The position numbers and the translations under genes are program-made. Positions 31,891 through 40,526 of a stretch of 41,112 nt of DNA are shown here, piece after piece. Under the pieces are notes generated by a model. That model had not been told where the DNA came from and did no database searches. It saw only the letters and a list, made by a program, of their open reading frames with translations. How positions within the stretch are numbered: the stretch's first letter is position 1; each line of letters begins with the position of its first letter. Origin of the DNA: CAYUWG01 sp964448285 (GTDB taxonomy: Bacteria > Bacteroidota > Ignavibacteria > SZUA-365); NCBI GenBank assembly GCA_964448285.1, contig CAYUWG010000029.1, forward strand, positions 1 through 41,112, written 5' to 3'.

Positions 31891-33314
31891 AGATGTTTTC
31901 AAAAATCATTTCAACGGTCATTGCTTTATCGATTGGAACGTCTGTCGCGTTCGCGACACGAAGTGAATCATGGCCGATTCCACATATCACGGAGGATACG
32001 CTGTCGAACGGACTTCGCATTCTCTATGCGCGCGTGAACGACGTTCCATTGATGGAATTGAACCTGATAATAAATGCCGGAACCATGCATGAGCCTTCGG
32101 AAAAGGCCGGAATTGCAGAACTGACTCAGCGCTTGCTTTTACGTGGAACCGTTTCGCGGAGAGAGGCGGAGATACGCTCATACCTTTCTCTCTACGGCTC
32201 ATCTCTGACGACCTCTACGACGATAGAGTTCACACAACTCTATAGCCGTTGTTTATCGAGAAATGCTCGCCAGACGATGGAAATCATGGCGGACATCGTT
32301 CAGAATGCAGTTTTTCCTGAAGCTGCATTCGAAAAGCAAAAGGCGGTAACCATGGAAATGGCCGCTCGAACTGAAACCTCCGCCAGTGACCGGGCAAGCA
32401 TAGAAGCACTCAGTCGATTGTTCGGTCCGAATCACGCTGCGGTACGTTCACGGTTCGGTACTTCCAAAGCCATGGCTCGAAATACAAGAGATGACGTCAT
32501 CGACTTCTATCGATCGACATACCAACCGCGAAACGCTGTTCTAATCATTACCGGGCCTGCGGATTACTCCACCATGAAACCACTGATCATCGATCAATTC
32601 GGCTATTGGGAATCGAAGGAATTCACTGACCTTCCGAACGAAGTAAGTACGACACGGAAGGAGTCTCACGCGATACTTATCGATGCTGTACCAAAGCCTG
32701 TCGTTCCATTTCGTTGGATTATCGGCTGTGTAGGGAGAAGTGATAGGGAGTTCCCGGCAGCATTAGTTTTTAACGCACTTTTCGGAGAGGGGAACCGGTC
32801 GTTGCTCTTTAAGAAATTCTGGATTGAGCGACACATTCATCCTCGCGTCGAGTCGTCTCTCGGTCTCGTTCTCGACAATGGATATCTCATCATCACGGGA
32901 GCGACGCCAGGGCGCCAGCTTGACTCGACAATACTCCTGATAGAGCAAGCAATCACGGAACTATCCGAAGGTGCATTTCTCTCTGAGGAATTAGAATCCG
33001 CTAAAAGGTCACTCATCTCCGGAGAAGTTCTTCGAAGTCAGACAAACAGAGAGGTTCAGCGAGTGCTTCAGGAGTCGGTGCAGTACAGAACGCCTTATAG
33101 CCTACTGTTCGAAGAAAAGGAGCGCATCCTCGCAGTATCCAGTCAGCAAGTAAAGACTTTTGCGAAAGCCGTGCTGAATGATCTGCGGTCCTCGCAGTTC
33201 GCGATTATCGGACCCTATGAAAGTCTTGAGATGGTGTTGAGGAAGAAGTGGGGTGACCGTGTGTCCATTATCTCAGGATACAGAAACGATCAGAAACAAG
33301 AGGAAAACGAATAG
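31887..33314 (+). CDS. Exported M16-family protein lacking the zinc motif (inactive subunit type)
   Basis: The product has 475 residues. A signal peptide (about 1-23, ISTVIALSIGTSVAFA) is followed by two insulinase/M16 half-domains: TLSNGLRILYARV, NAGTMHEPSEKAGIAELTQRLLLRGT, and a second half with ALVFNALFGEGNRSLLFKKFW. The zinc-binding HxxEH of active M16 peptidases is replaced by ELTQR (78-82), so this should be the non-catalytic subunit type. Such proteins usually sit beside an active M16 subunit, but none is found here. Translation starts at GTG 31887, or at ATG 31893. The gene ends one base before the end of a convergent gene. Confidence 0.9.
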   Translation: MKMFSKIISTVIALSIGTSVAFATRSESWPIPHITEDTLSNGLRILYARVNDVPLMELNLIINAGTMHEPSEKAGIAELTQRLLLRGTVSRREAEIRSYLSLYGSSLTTSTTIEFTQLYSRCLSRNARQTMEIMADIVQNAVFPEAAFEKQKAVTMEMAARTETSASDRASIEALSRLFGPNHAAVRSRFGTSKAMARNTRDDVIDFYRSTYQPRNAVLIITGPADYSTMKPLIIDQFGYWESKEFTDLPNEVSTTRKESHAILIDAVPKPVVPFRWIIGCVGRSDREFPAALVFNALFGEGNRSLLFKKFWIERHIHPRVESSLGLVLDNGYLIITGATPGRQLDSTILLIEQAITELSEGAFLSEELESAKRSLISGEVLRSQTNREVQRVLQESVQYRTPYSLLFEEKERILAVSSQQVKTFAKAVLNDLRSSQFAIIGPYESLEMVLRKKWGDRVSIISGYRNDQKQEENE

Positions 33315-33315
33315 G

Positions 33316-33576
33316 TCATTCGACAGTAATCTCGTAGTCGTCAGCGAGTTCATCGATGACCATTCGCAAGATGCAGCGATCCGTTGAGTACGTCCAATGA
33401 TCGGCATCGATCGGCGTGACGCCAAGTACGATTTCGTCCTCACGAAAGACAGAGACGAGCCACTGAAACGCTGCCGGAGAGAGGGTCATTATCGAGGGGT
33501 CTGCTCCGGTTCTTGCCGTAAAGTCGTCTATCTGTTCGTGCAAGTGTCTGACAAGATCAAGATGTTCTTTCCACAT
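33316..33576 (-). CDS. Small protein of unknown function
   Basis: The product has 86 residues, is acidic and cytoplasmic. The ATG at 33576 is preferred over one eight codons upstream because GGAG lies eight bases before it. The sequence (MWKEHLDLVRHLHEQIDDFTARTG, LSPAAFQWLVSVFRE, ILGVTPI-like strand, CILRMVIDELADDYEITVE) looks like a mixed alpha/beta domain, of the general type seen in small phage-like or host accessory proteins. No family is recognised. It is convergent with the M16 gene with a one-base gap. Codon use looks like that of its neighbours, so it is likely real. Confidence 0.65.
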   Translation of the reverse strand: MWKEHLDLVRHLHEQIDDFTARTGADPSIMTLSPAAFQWLVSVFREDEIVLGVTPIDADHWTYSTDRCILRMVIDELADDYEITVE

Positions 33577-33780
33577 GGTATTTCTCCGTTTCAAATTCAT
33601 CCAAGAAAGATTCGTTCAAACCATATGCCACAGCGGCCATCATGTGAATTCAGTATGAATATTGTGTTCTTCTGAAACCTGGTCTGCAAACATTTCCATC
33701 TTCGCAAAGTGGTTTCATATGCAATACATTTTTCTCAAAGAAAAAGATTCAAGAGTCAGCATTGATACTTGGCAAAAAGA
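33577..33780. other. AT-richer intergenic region
   Basis: About 200 bp lie between the start of the small minus-strand gene and the terminator of the large T9SS gene. The stretch is visibly richer in A and T than its surroundings and should hold the promoter of the 33316-33576 gene. No RNA gene, repeat or further open frame with coding character was seen. Confidence 0.4.
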
Positions 33781-33804
33781 AAGGAGGTGACGAAGCACCT
33801 CCTT
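33781..33804 (-). terminator. Rho-independent terminator of the large T9SS gene
   Basis: The arms AAGGAGGTG (33781-33789) and CACCTCCTT (33796-33804) enclose a six-base loop. Read on the minus strand the stem is followed by TCTTTTTG. It lies 23 bp after the stop of the 1218-residue protein. Confidence 0.85.
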
Positions 33805-33827
33805 CCCGAACGATGATTGTCGATCTT

Positions 33828-36800
33828 TTATTTCGTGAGAATCATCTTCATCTGTGCGACTGAACCGTTTGCGCGAAGTACTGCTGTATAGACTCCGCTT
33901 GGTTTGCCGGTAGCGTCAAACTCTGCCACATAGGTTCCTGCCGGCTGATTGCCCTGGAAGAGCAGGTCGACTTGCCGCCCTAATTGATCAAGTATCTCCA
34001 ACGTGACATTTCCACTGCGTGGAAGGGTGTAGCGAATTGTCGTAGATGGATTGAATGGATTCGGATAGTTCTGATAGAGTGTCAGTTTTTCCGGACGGTA
34101 AATCGGCTCCACACCCAATGTTTTAATATTGAAGGTCACAATACTCTCACTCGTGAGGAAGCCATCGCTCGCGACGACGCGAAGTTTGTAATTCAAACCC
34201 TTCGCGGCTGCGATCGTTGCTTGCATATCCTTCGTTTCGAAGGCAACCATCTTCCACGTGGTACCGTTGTCAGTTGAGAAATAGACTGTGTACCAGAACT
34301 CCGTATCGCCGTCGGTATCGGTTGCGGACCAATCAGCCGTGAATGATCCCTCGTCGTTGAGATCTTCACCTTCCTTGGGACTATTGATCTTTACGACGGG
34401 TGGATTCGCGGAGACTTCCCGCTCAGTAACGATATTGCCATCACGTTCGACAACGACCTTTCGTGCTTCAGCAGGGAAGTCTATGACGAATGCGAAATAC
34501 TCCTTCTCATGTTTTGAATAAGGCAGTCCGGTTTCATCAAGTCCCAACGCGGTAAAGGTTGGGCGATACAAGTACGATGCGAGTGTCTGTCCGCTTCCGT
34601 CGAGGACTTTGAACGTATGCGTTGCGTATTTGCTTTCGCACATGGGCGATATGACTGCATTGTTCAGTTGAAGGAATGGACCGAATTCGATAGCCAGGTT
34701 CGTGCTATCGATGCTTCCCTCGATGAAAAGAGCTCGTGCAACCTGGGATTTCCGTACCTGACTACCGGGATTTCTGAAGTTAGAAAAATCTGTGAAGAGG
34801 CTTGAGTAATCCGTATCACAGATCCATGTAGTGAACGGTTCGGAAATGGTACTCAGCCTTGCATTACCCATGAAGCAATAAGCTTTCATAGTACGACCGA
34901 CTTTGTTCAGCACCGACTGCTGAATGAGTCGTCTGGTGAACACGTCATAAGCATCTTCCACGGTCTTTGCGCGAAAATACGTGTGGTACTCCTCTGCTGT
35001 ATCCTCATTATCTGGCTCGTAGTCGCCTCGTCGCAAACCGAATGAATGCCCGAGACTATGAGCAAGGTGCTTATAGCTATCGATACTCGATACCATCAAG
35101 TCATAGATCCCTGACCAGCTTAACGTTTGCGCAGGTCGGTTTGGGAATAGGGTGGGATGCAATCTCCAACTGAACCAGTCTCCAGTGACGGCGAGCATGT
35201 ATCGATCATGCGAAGGATCTGTGATACGCAATTGTTTGTAGACCTTCATCAAGTAATACTGCCACGTGCTGTGAAGAAGTGTATCGGGGCTGATCCACAT
35301 ATAATCGGCAGGCGCACTTGCTTTTGTGAAACTAACCTGTCCTTTCACAATTGGCCAAGCTGATTCCATGAAACCCTTCGTCGTATCGACCCATTGTGTG
35401 ACGCGATCCATGAGATTCACCGGAAAATTGTCAATCGGCTGTATGAACGTGCTGAAACTCGCACCGCCTTCGTTGCCAAGTTTCGTCGATTTCAAGTTGA
35501 AAACCGTTGTCGATGTATTGTTGGTTTCTATCGGTTCGACAACCTTGCCCTTTGTGTTGCCTGGGGTCGGGGGATCAATGGTGACCATGACGGAATCAAC
35601 CCCGGGACTCAAGTCCGCTTTATCGATAAAAAAGACGATCGGCAGCGTCTCACCATTCGTGAGCGCAATTTCCGTTCTTGGATTCTCCAACTGGTATTGG
35701 ACGCCAATAGTGTTCTTCGAAACGACGTAGAAAGTGTCGAACACAACACCGCCCACGGTACACCGAACATTGAATGGCGTATCGAGAGGCTCGGACGTTG
35801 TAATTGTCGCCGTAACGACAAATGGCTTATTCGCCAAAATGTCCGTAACGCTACCCTGAACCTGTATCACGCGCGTATCAAAGACTTCGAGGTCTGCTCC
35901 TCCGGGAGCGCTGACGCGAATGATGAATGCCTGTTCGATGCACTGAATGCTTTTAAAATACACCTGGAACGCAATCGCATTCTGGTAGCGAATCGGAATC
36001 TTGAACTTCAGCGTCGTATTTCCGGAAGCATCTGCAGTCAGAGTCCCTTTATATAGCGTGTCACCTAATATGACCACGAGATAGTTGACCGTTGCACCCA
36101 CGGAATCCGTGCCTGTCAGAACGTTGAAGAAGTGTCCGCTGAACGTGATCTCATCTTCATCATCTGCCTGCATCGTCGTTTTGTTTGGCGAAATAGTGTA
36201 CCAGTAGCTCGTTCCCGGGTATTTTACGCGCAAGAAAGGATCGTAAAACGCTTTTCTGCCTATGCGTTCTCCCGGTGTCGGGCCAGTGCATATACCCCAA
36301 TAATTTTTCGTTGCGTCTATCGTATCAGCTGTCGAAACCGACAGTACTGCCGCTCCTGACCCATCACGTTGAAAATCGTTGAAGTTGATGTGGATATTCT
36401 TGACGTCGGACGGGTCAAAGCCCGCTGCGATCGGTGAAACCGTAACGATAGTTGAAGGCGCGAATGTATTGAACTCTACGACGGATCTGTTGCTGAGTGA
36501 GAGACTCGCGTCCGTTAAGAATCTGCAGTTGCGTGCACTTGTCGGAACGTCTTTCGGACGAAGCGTCAGTTGACCATTCGTTTTGAACTCGCAGTTTACC
36601 GCTACCTTCGACGAAATAATGCCGTCCAATTCAGCTAAGCATTGTTCGGCATGTTCAGCCCCAATAATCTGTGACTCGTGCCGGACTGTGCATCGAATGG
36701 CTGTGATCTTATGTTGGAGATGATTGACGAATGCAAAATCATTCCGTCCCATATCGGTGAGGTAGTCAAGAGTACAATTGGTCATCTGAGTGGGGTAACT

Positions 36801-37484
36801 GCTTCTGATATTGACATCCGATGCAATAAGCGTCAACCCTTCAACAGGTCCGAATTGTCCGAAACATTCGATGTTCACATCCTTGAGTTCGCCGCCACTT
36901 GCTGTGACTTTTCCTGGTGCTGTTGTTCCATCCAAGACCTTGATGCCAAGAATTTTTCCAGCGAAAGTTGGATCGAATGTAATGTACGCGCCCTGTTTTA
37001 TGTGAAAATCTCCACCAGGTATCGACACCGGATCGCCGTTGATTACGAGCGTACCTCCTCCGAGAACGAATATGCTATCGAGTAGGTTAGTCCCTGTTCC
37101 AACTTCGTCACGTCGTGTAAGGTATCCTTTGAGGTCTCCGCCAACGACTCCGCCGATCAAAGTTCCTACGAGGTTCTGATCGAAACCGCCAGTTTGAATG
37201 AACGCCCGATATTCATAGGTCGGTGTTGTTCCTTTCACGACGCCTTGGTCGGTGACGATTCCTCCGTTCGGCCCATTCAACGTGATTTCACCGAGCTTCT
37301 TACCGCCCCGGTAGAATTCGACTTTGGAGTACTTGGGATCGGTAAGTCTGCCCATATAGAGATCAACCGATGATTCTCCCGAATACATAAGGAGTCCAAA
37401 CTTGCCCGGTTGTTGGGCGAGAACAGAAAGCGATGCACTTAAAAAAAGAACGAAGAGCGGAAAAGAACGTAAAGCTTTGATCAT
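33828..37484 (-). CDS. Large T9SS-exported multidomain protein with peptidase-like region
   Basis: The product has 1218 residues. A signal peptide (1-23, ending SVLAQ) is followed by a beta-rich region and a stretch of about 300 residues (about 150-440) that looks like a right-handed beta-helix, ending near NYWGICTG. Then come Ig/CARDB-like beta domains, and a region with HSLGHSFGL (H809-H813) and a later YCFMGN, reminiscent of metzincin peptidases. The catalytic Glu there is Ser and the third metal ligand is Arg. A fibronectin-like domain follows, then a textbook T9SS tail (LYQNYPNPFNPSTTI, SGVYTAVL). The ATG at 37484 is preferred: it follows GAGAGG and opens the signal peptide. The function is unknown; it is probably a surface or secreted protein. 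Confidence 0.88.
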   Translation of the reverse strand: MIKALRSFPLFVLFLSASLSVLAQQPGKFGLLMYSGESSVDLYMGRLTDPKYSKVEFYRGGKKLGEITLNGPNGGIVTDQGVVKGTTPTYEYRAFIQTGGFDQNLVGTLIGGVVGGDLKGYLTRRDEVGTGTNLLDSIFVLGGGTLVINGDPVSIPGGDFHIKQGAYITFDPTFAGKILGIKVLDGTTAPGKVTASGGELKDVNIECFGQFGPVEGLTLIASDVNIRSSYPTQMTNCTLDYLTDMGRNDFAFVNHLQHKITAIRCTVRHESQIIGAEHAEQCLAELDGIISSKVAVNCEFKTNGQLTLRPKDVPTSARNCRFLTDASLSLSNRSVVEFNTFAPSTIVTVSPIAAGFDPSDVKNIHINFNDFQRDGSGAAVLSVSTADTIDATKNYWGICTGPTPGERIGRKAFYDPFLRVKYPGTSYWYTISPNKTTMQADDEDEITFSGHFFNVLTGTDSVGATVNYLVVILGDTLYKGTLTADASGNTTLKFKIPIRYQNAIAFQVYFKSIQCIEQAFIIRVSAPGGADLEVFDTRVIQVQGSVTDILANKPFVVTATITTSEPLDTPFNVRCTVGGVVFDTFYVVSKNTIGVQYQLENPRTEIALTNGETLPIVFFIDKADLSPGVDSVMVTIDPPTPGNTKGKVVEPIETNNTSTTVFNLKSTKLGNEGGASFSTFIQPIDNFPVNLMDRVTQWVDTTKGFMESAWPIVKGQVSFTKASAPADYMWISPDTLLHSTWQYYLMKVYKQLRITDPSHDRYMLAVTGDWFSWRLHPTLFPNRPAQTLSWSGIYDLMVSSIDSYKHLAHSLGHSFGLRRGDYEPDNEDTAEEYHTYFRAKTVEDAYDVFTRRLIQQSVLNKVGRTMKAYCFMGNARLSTISEPFTTWICDTDYSSLFTDFSNFRNPGSQVRKSQVARALFIEGSIDSTNLAIEFGPFLQLNNAVISPMCESKYATHTFKVLDGSGQTLASYLYRPTFTALGLDETGLPYSKHEKEYFAFVIDFPAEARKVVVERDGNIVTEREVSANPPVVKINSPKEGEDLNDEGSFTADWSATDTDGDTEFWYTVYFSTDNGTTWKMVAFETKDMQATIAAAKGLNYKLRVVASDGFLTSESIVTFNIKTLGVEPIYRPEKLTLYQNYPNPFNPSTTIRYTLPRSGNVTLEILDQLGRQVDLLFQGNQPAGTYVAEFDATGKPSGVYTAVLRANGSVAQMKMILTK

Positions 37485-37708
37485 AGAAACCTCTCGGAGT
37501 GATGGGGATATTCGGCGCATTCTTGCGAAGGGAGGAACGTGTTTTGGAGCTTTTAAGGGAAAGATGCCAAAGGAACTGTTCCCGGTTTTATCACGCGACT
37601 GAGATTGCGTGGTGAACCGCGTTTGAAACTACTTATCCCTGCCAGAAAATGCAAGGCAGAATTCCGTAGTTTGCCCATCGCGATTCAATTTATCATGTTC
37701 ATCCGACG
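37485..37708. other. Divergent intergenic region
   Basis: The 224 bp between the large T9SS gene (-) and the biotin ligase (+) should hold promoters for both directions. I see no hairpin terminator, repeat or RNA gene, and no motif clear enough to mark. Confidence 0.4.
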
Positions 37709-38470
37709 ATGATCGAGCCAGTGAAAGGACATATCCGCCACCATTTTTCTGAAACGGACAGCACAAACGTTCGAGCGCGTTTTTTATCGGAACAAGGATC
37801 GCCTGAATGGACAATCGTCACGGCGGATTTCCAATCAATGGGGAGGGGAAGACGGGGGAATATCTGGATTTCAGAAAGCGGACAAAACCTGCTGCTCTCT
37901 GTAATCCTTCGACCACAGAGAGCGATGGAGTATTGGGGGTGCATCCCGCTGTTAGTCGGAGTCGCAGTGGTTGATGCTTTGGCCGAGGTTGAAGCAGTTG
38001 GTTCACAGTTGAAATGGCCGAATGACATCATGGTCGATAACCGCAAACTCGGAGGTGTATTGATTGAGACTGGCGAAACCGACGGACAGCGCTGGATGGT
38101 TGCGGGAATCGGTTTGAACGTAAACCAAACGGTTTTCCCGCCCGATTGTAAAATTCCTCCAACGTCGCTTGCAATGGAGACAGGAAAGAAGCACGGTATC
38201 GATTCGCTGATTCCCCCGTTGCTCGATACACTCGGTTCATGGTATCGAACCTGGAATGACTTCGGAAACGCGAGGATCATTGCGGCTTGGAAGGAGAGGA
38301 CGAATATGATTGGAAAGACCGTCCTTATTCAATCCGGGACATCGAAACTTATTGGAACGATGCACGACATCGCCGCTGATGGAAGCATGGTTCTCTATGG
38401 CAAAGACGGAACGAAAAGAAATATCTTTGCGGGGGATGTCACTATTCTATCAATGAATGATTCTGAATGA
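37709..38470 (+). CDS. birA: Biotin--[acetyl-CoA-carboxylase] ligase, monofunctional
   Basis: The product has 253 residues. It makes biotinyl-AMP and transfers biotin to the carrier lysine of AccB (here K125 of the 5245 gene). The N-terminal HTH domain of the E. coli BirA repressor is absent, so this is a pure ligase. Key motifs are TDSTN (16-20), the biotinyl-AMP loop GRGRRGNIW (45-53), LKWPNDIMVDNRKLGGVLIE and GIGLNVNQ. The small C-terminal SH3-like domain is present (IGKTVLIQSG... GTMHDIAADGSMVL). Its stop overlaps the start of the cysteine desulfurase gene by 4 bp (ATGA). Confidence 0.95.
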   Translation: MIEPVKGHIRHHFSETDSTNVRARFLSEQGSPEWTIVTADFQSMGRGRRGNIWISESGQNLLLSVILRPQRAMEYWGCIPLLVGVAVVDALAEVEAVGSQLKWPNDIMVDNRKLGGVLIETGETDGQRWMVAGIGLNVNQTVFPPDCKIPPTSLAMETGKKHGIDSLIPPLLDTLGSWYRTWNDFGNARIIAAWKERTNMIGKTVLIQSGTSKLIGTMHDIAADGSMVLYGKDGTKRNIFAGDVTILSMNDSE

Positions 38471-39651
38471 CTCTGTACCTTGACCATGCAGCGACCACTC
38501 CTCTCGATCCTCGTGTCGTCGAAGCGATGTTGCCTTTCATGAAAGATAAATTTGGAAATCCTTCCTCGATCCATTCCTATGGGCGAGAAGTGAAAACGGG
38601 ATTGGAAAAAGCACGAGAACACGTCGCCCGACTCATCGATGCGCAACCGAGTGAGATCACGTTTACAAGCGGCGGAACGGAATCCGACAATGTTGGGATA
38701 CTTTCCGCATTCAGTTCGCTTTCAAGTCGAAGTCAAAGTGTACTGTTGACGACTCACGCTGAACATAAAGCTGTTATCACGGCAGCACATCATTTAGAAA
38801 TACGAGGCGTGCGCATTCAATGGCTGCCGGTTGACCGAATCGGCAGAGTCGATATGGAAGCACTGCTCACTTCTCTCACTCCCGGAGACGTCGTATCGCT
38901 CATGACTGTGAACAATGAAACGGGAGCGCTCAATCCAATCCGTGACATTGTGCGACATGCGCTTGAAAAAGAAGTGATGGTGCATAGCGATATCGTTCAG
39001 GCATTTGGGAAGATTCCACTATCCGTGCGTGAGATACCACTCGACTATGCCTCCATGTCGGCGCACAAGATCAATGGTCCGAAAGGAATCGGTGCATTGT
39101 ATTCAAAGCCGGGAAGAACAGTCGTTCAGCTCATACAAGGCGGCGGACAGGAGCGGGGAAGAAGAGGCGGAACGGAAAATATTTTGGGTATCATCGGATT
39201 TGGGGAAGCGGCAAGATTAGCGTTCGAAGAGATGACCGACCGCATGGAGAAAAACCAAACGCTGAGAGATACGCTTATCCGGATAATCAGCAATTCACTC
39301 CCGCAAGTCATCATCAATGGAGAAGGAGATGATGCCGTCCCAAACATCGTCAGCATATCGTTTCCCTATGAAGCCTATCCGGTCGATGGAGAAATGCTCG
39401 TGATGTCTCTCGATCTTGAAGGCATCGCTGTTTCAAGCGGTTCAGCTTGCACAGCCGGAAGTGTTGAACCTTCGCACGTCATGAGAGTGATCGGCCATGA
39501 CCTGCAAACGGCGAAGGCGACAATCAGATTCTCCTTCGGGCTGGGAACGACGGAATCGGATGTCGCACATGCTGCGGAAACGGTTGTCCGTCTTGTCAAT
39601 GAAATGCTTCAAAAGGAAAGAACTCCTGCCTCACGAAGCGCGATGCCATAG
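38467..39651 (+). CDS. Cysteine desulfurase, NifS/IscS type
   Basis: The product has 394 residues. It is a PLP enzyme that takes sulphur from cysteine for Fe-S clusters and tRNA thiolation. The PLP lysine is K201 in SAHKINGPKG, and the cofactor-stacking His is in TTHAEHKAV. The catalytic cysteine is C328 in SSGSACTAG, the same number as in E. coli IscS. The long flexible SGSACTAGSVEPSHVM loop marks group I (IscS/NifS) and not SufS. No iscU or other cluster genes lie nearby, so it may serve tRNA modification (as with mnmA) as well as clusters. Its 3' end overlaps the convergent Ppx/GppA gene by 43 bp. Confidence 0.95.
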   Translation: MTLYLDHAATTPLDPRVVEAMLPFMKDKFGNPSSIHSYGREVKTGLEKAREHVARLIDAQPSEITFTSGGTESDNVGILSAFSSLSSRSQSVLLTTHAEHKAVITAAHHLEIRGVRIQWLPVDRIGRVDMEALLTSLTPGDVVSLMTVNNETGALNPIRDIVRHALEKEVMVHSDIVQAFGKIPLSVREIPLDYASMSAHKINGPKGIGALYSKPGRTVVQLIQGGGQERGRRGGTENILGIIGFGEAARLAFEEMTDRMEKNQTLRDTLIRIISNSLPQVIINGEGDDAVPNIVSISFPYEAYPVDGEMLVMSLDLEGIAVSSGSACTAGSVEPSHVMRVIGHDLQTAKATIRFSFGLGTTESDVAHAAETVVRLVNEMLQKERTPASRSAMP

Positions 39652-40526
39652 CGAAGGCCCCGCTCACTGACGGTTATCCATTCAATGCCGTTCATTCGCA
39701 TGATCGTAAGAAGAATTGCCACTCCTGCCACGATGATATCGCTGCGACCTGGATCGATTCGCAATTCATTTCGCAACTGTACCTTGTCACACATTGACAG
39801 GATGTTGAACCATCCTTCGACGGCTTCCCGGGATATGGTGTAGCCCGAGATCTTCTCCCCATCGAAACGCTCCAAACGCAAATCGAGTGCGGCTAACGTG
39901 GTAACACTCCCCGCGACTCCAATAAACGTGTACTGTGATGAAATCGACGGAAGTGGCGCAAGCTTCTCTTCAAGCGACAGGAAAAGATTCGAGAGTTGCG
40001 TCGTCGAAGGCGGTATTGTCGAGAGAAATTGTTCGGTCATTCGGACGCTTCCGACGTTGACACTTTTTCTTTCAAGGATGCGTGCGCCATCTCCGACAAT
40101 CAGTTCTGTGCTTCCGCCGCCAATATCCAGCACGGCAAACTGTCTGTCACGATGTTGAATGCCTGAGATCGATCCGAGATAACTCCATCGAGCTTCTTCG
40201 TCACCGCTGATGATCTCGATGTGCAATCCGAGTTCATCGGACATTGAACGGAGAAAGTCTTCGCGATTCTCCGCATCTCGAAGCGCGCTCGTTCCCGTTG
40301 CGACGATACGGTCCGCATGCAATTCACGCGCGCGCCTGATGTGCTTGCGAAGAATCTCTTCACATCGCTCGAATGCATCGCGTTGAATCATCCGCCCGGC
40401 ATCGATCCCTTTTCCTAACCGAGCAAATGCCTGTAGGTCTTCCACGACAAGCAACGCACCATCCACAACGTCTGCGACAAGTAATAGAATCGTGTTCGTT
40501 CCAATGTCGATGGAAGCGATTCTCAT
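39609..40526 (-). CDS. Ppx/GppA family phosphatase
   Basis: The product has 305 residues, the short one-unit form of the family. It is an actin-fold (ASKHA) enzyme: phosphate-1 motif ASIDIGTNTILLLVAD at the N-terminus and phosphate-2 motif FAVLDIGGGSTELIVGDG near 128-145. Members degrade polyphosphate or convert pppGpp to ppGpp; without the C-terminal HD-like domain of long Ppx, the activity cannot be decided by sequence. Its ATG overlaps the prmA stop by 4 bp. The 3' end runs 43 bp into the cysteine desulfurase coding region on the other strand. Confidence 0.92.
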   Translation of the reverse strand: MRIASIDIGTNTILLLVADVVDGALLVVEDLQAFARLGKGIDAGRMIQRDAFERCEEILRKHIRRARELHADRIVATGTSALRDAENREDFLRSMSDELGLHIEIISGDEEARWSYLGSISGIQHRDRQFAVLDIGGGSTELIVGDGARILERKSVNVGSVRMTEQFLSTIPPSTTQLSNLFLSLEEKLAPLPSISSQYTFIGVAGSVTTLAALDLRLERFDGEKISGYTISREAVEGWFNILSMCDKVQLRNELRIDPGRSDIIVAGVAILLTIMRMNGIEWITVSERGLRYGIALREAGVLSF

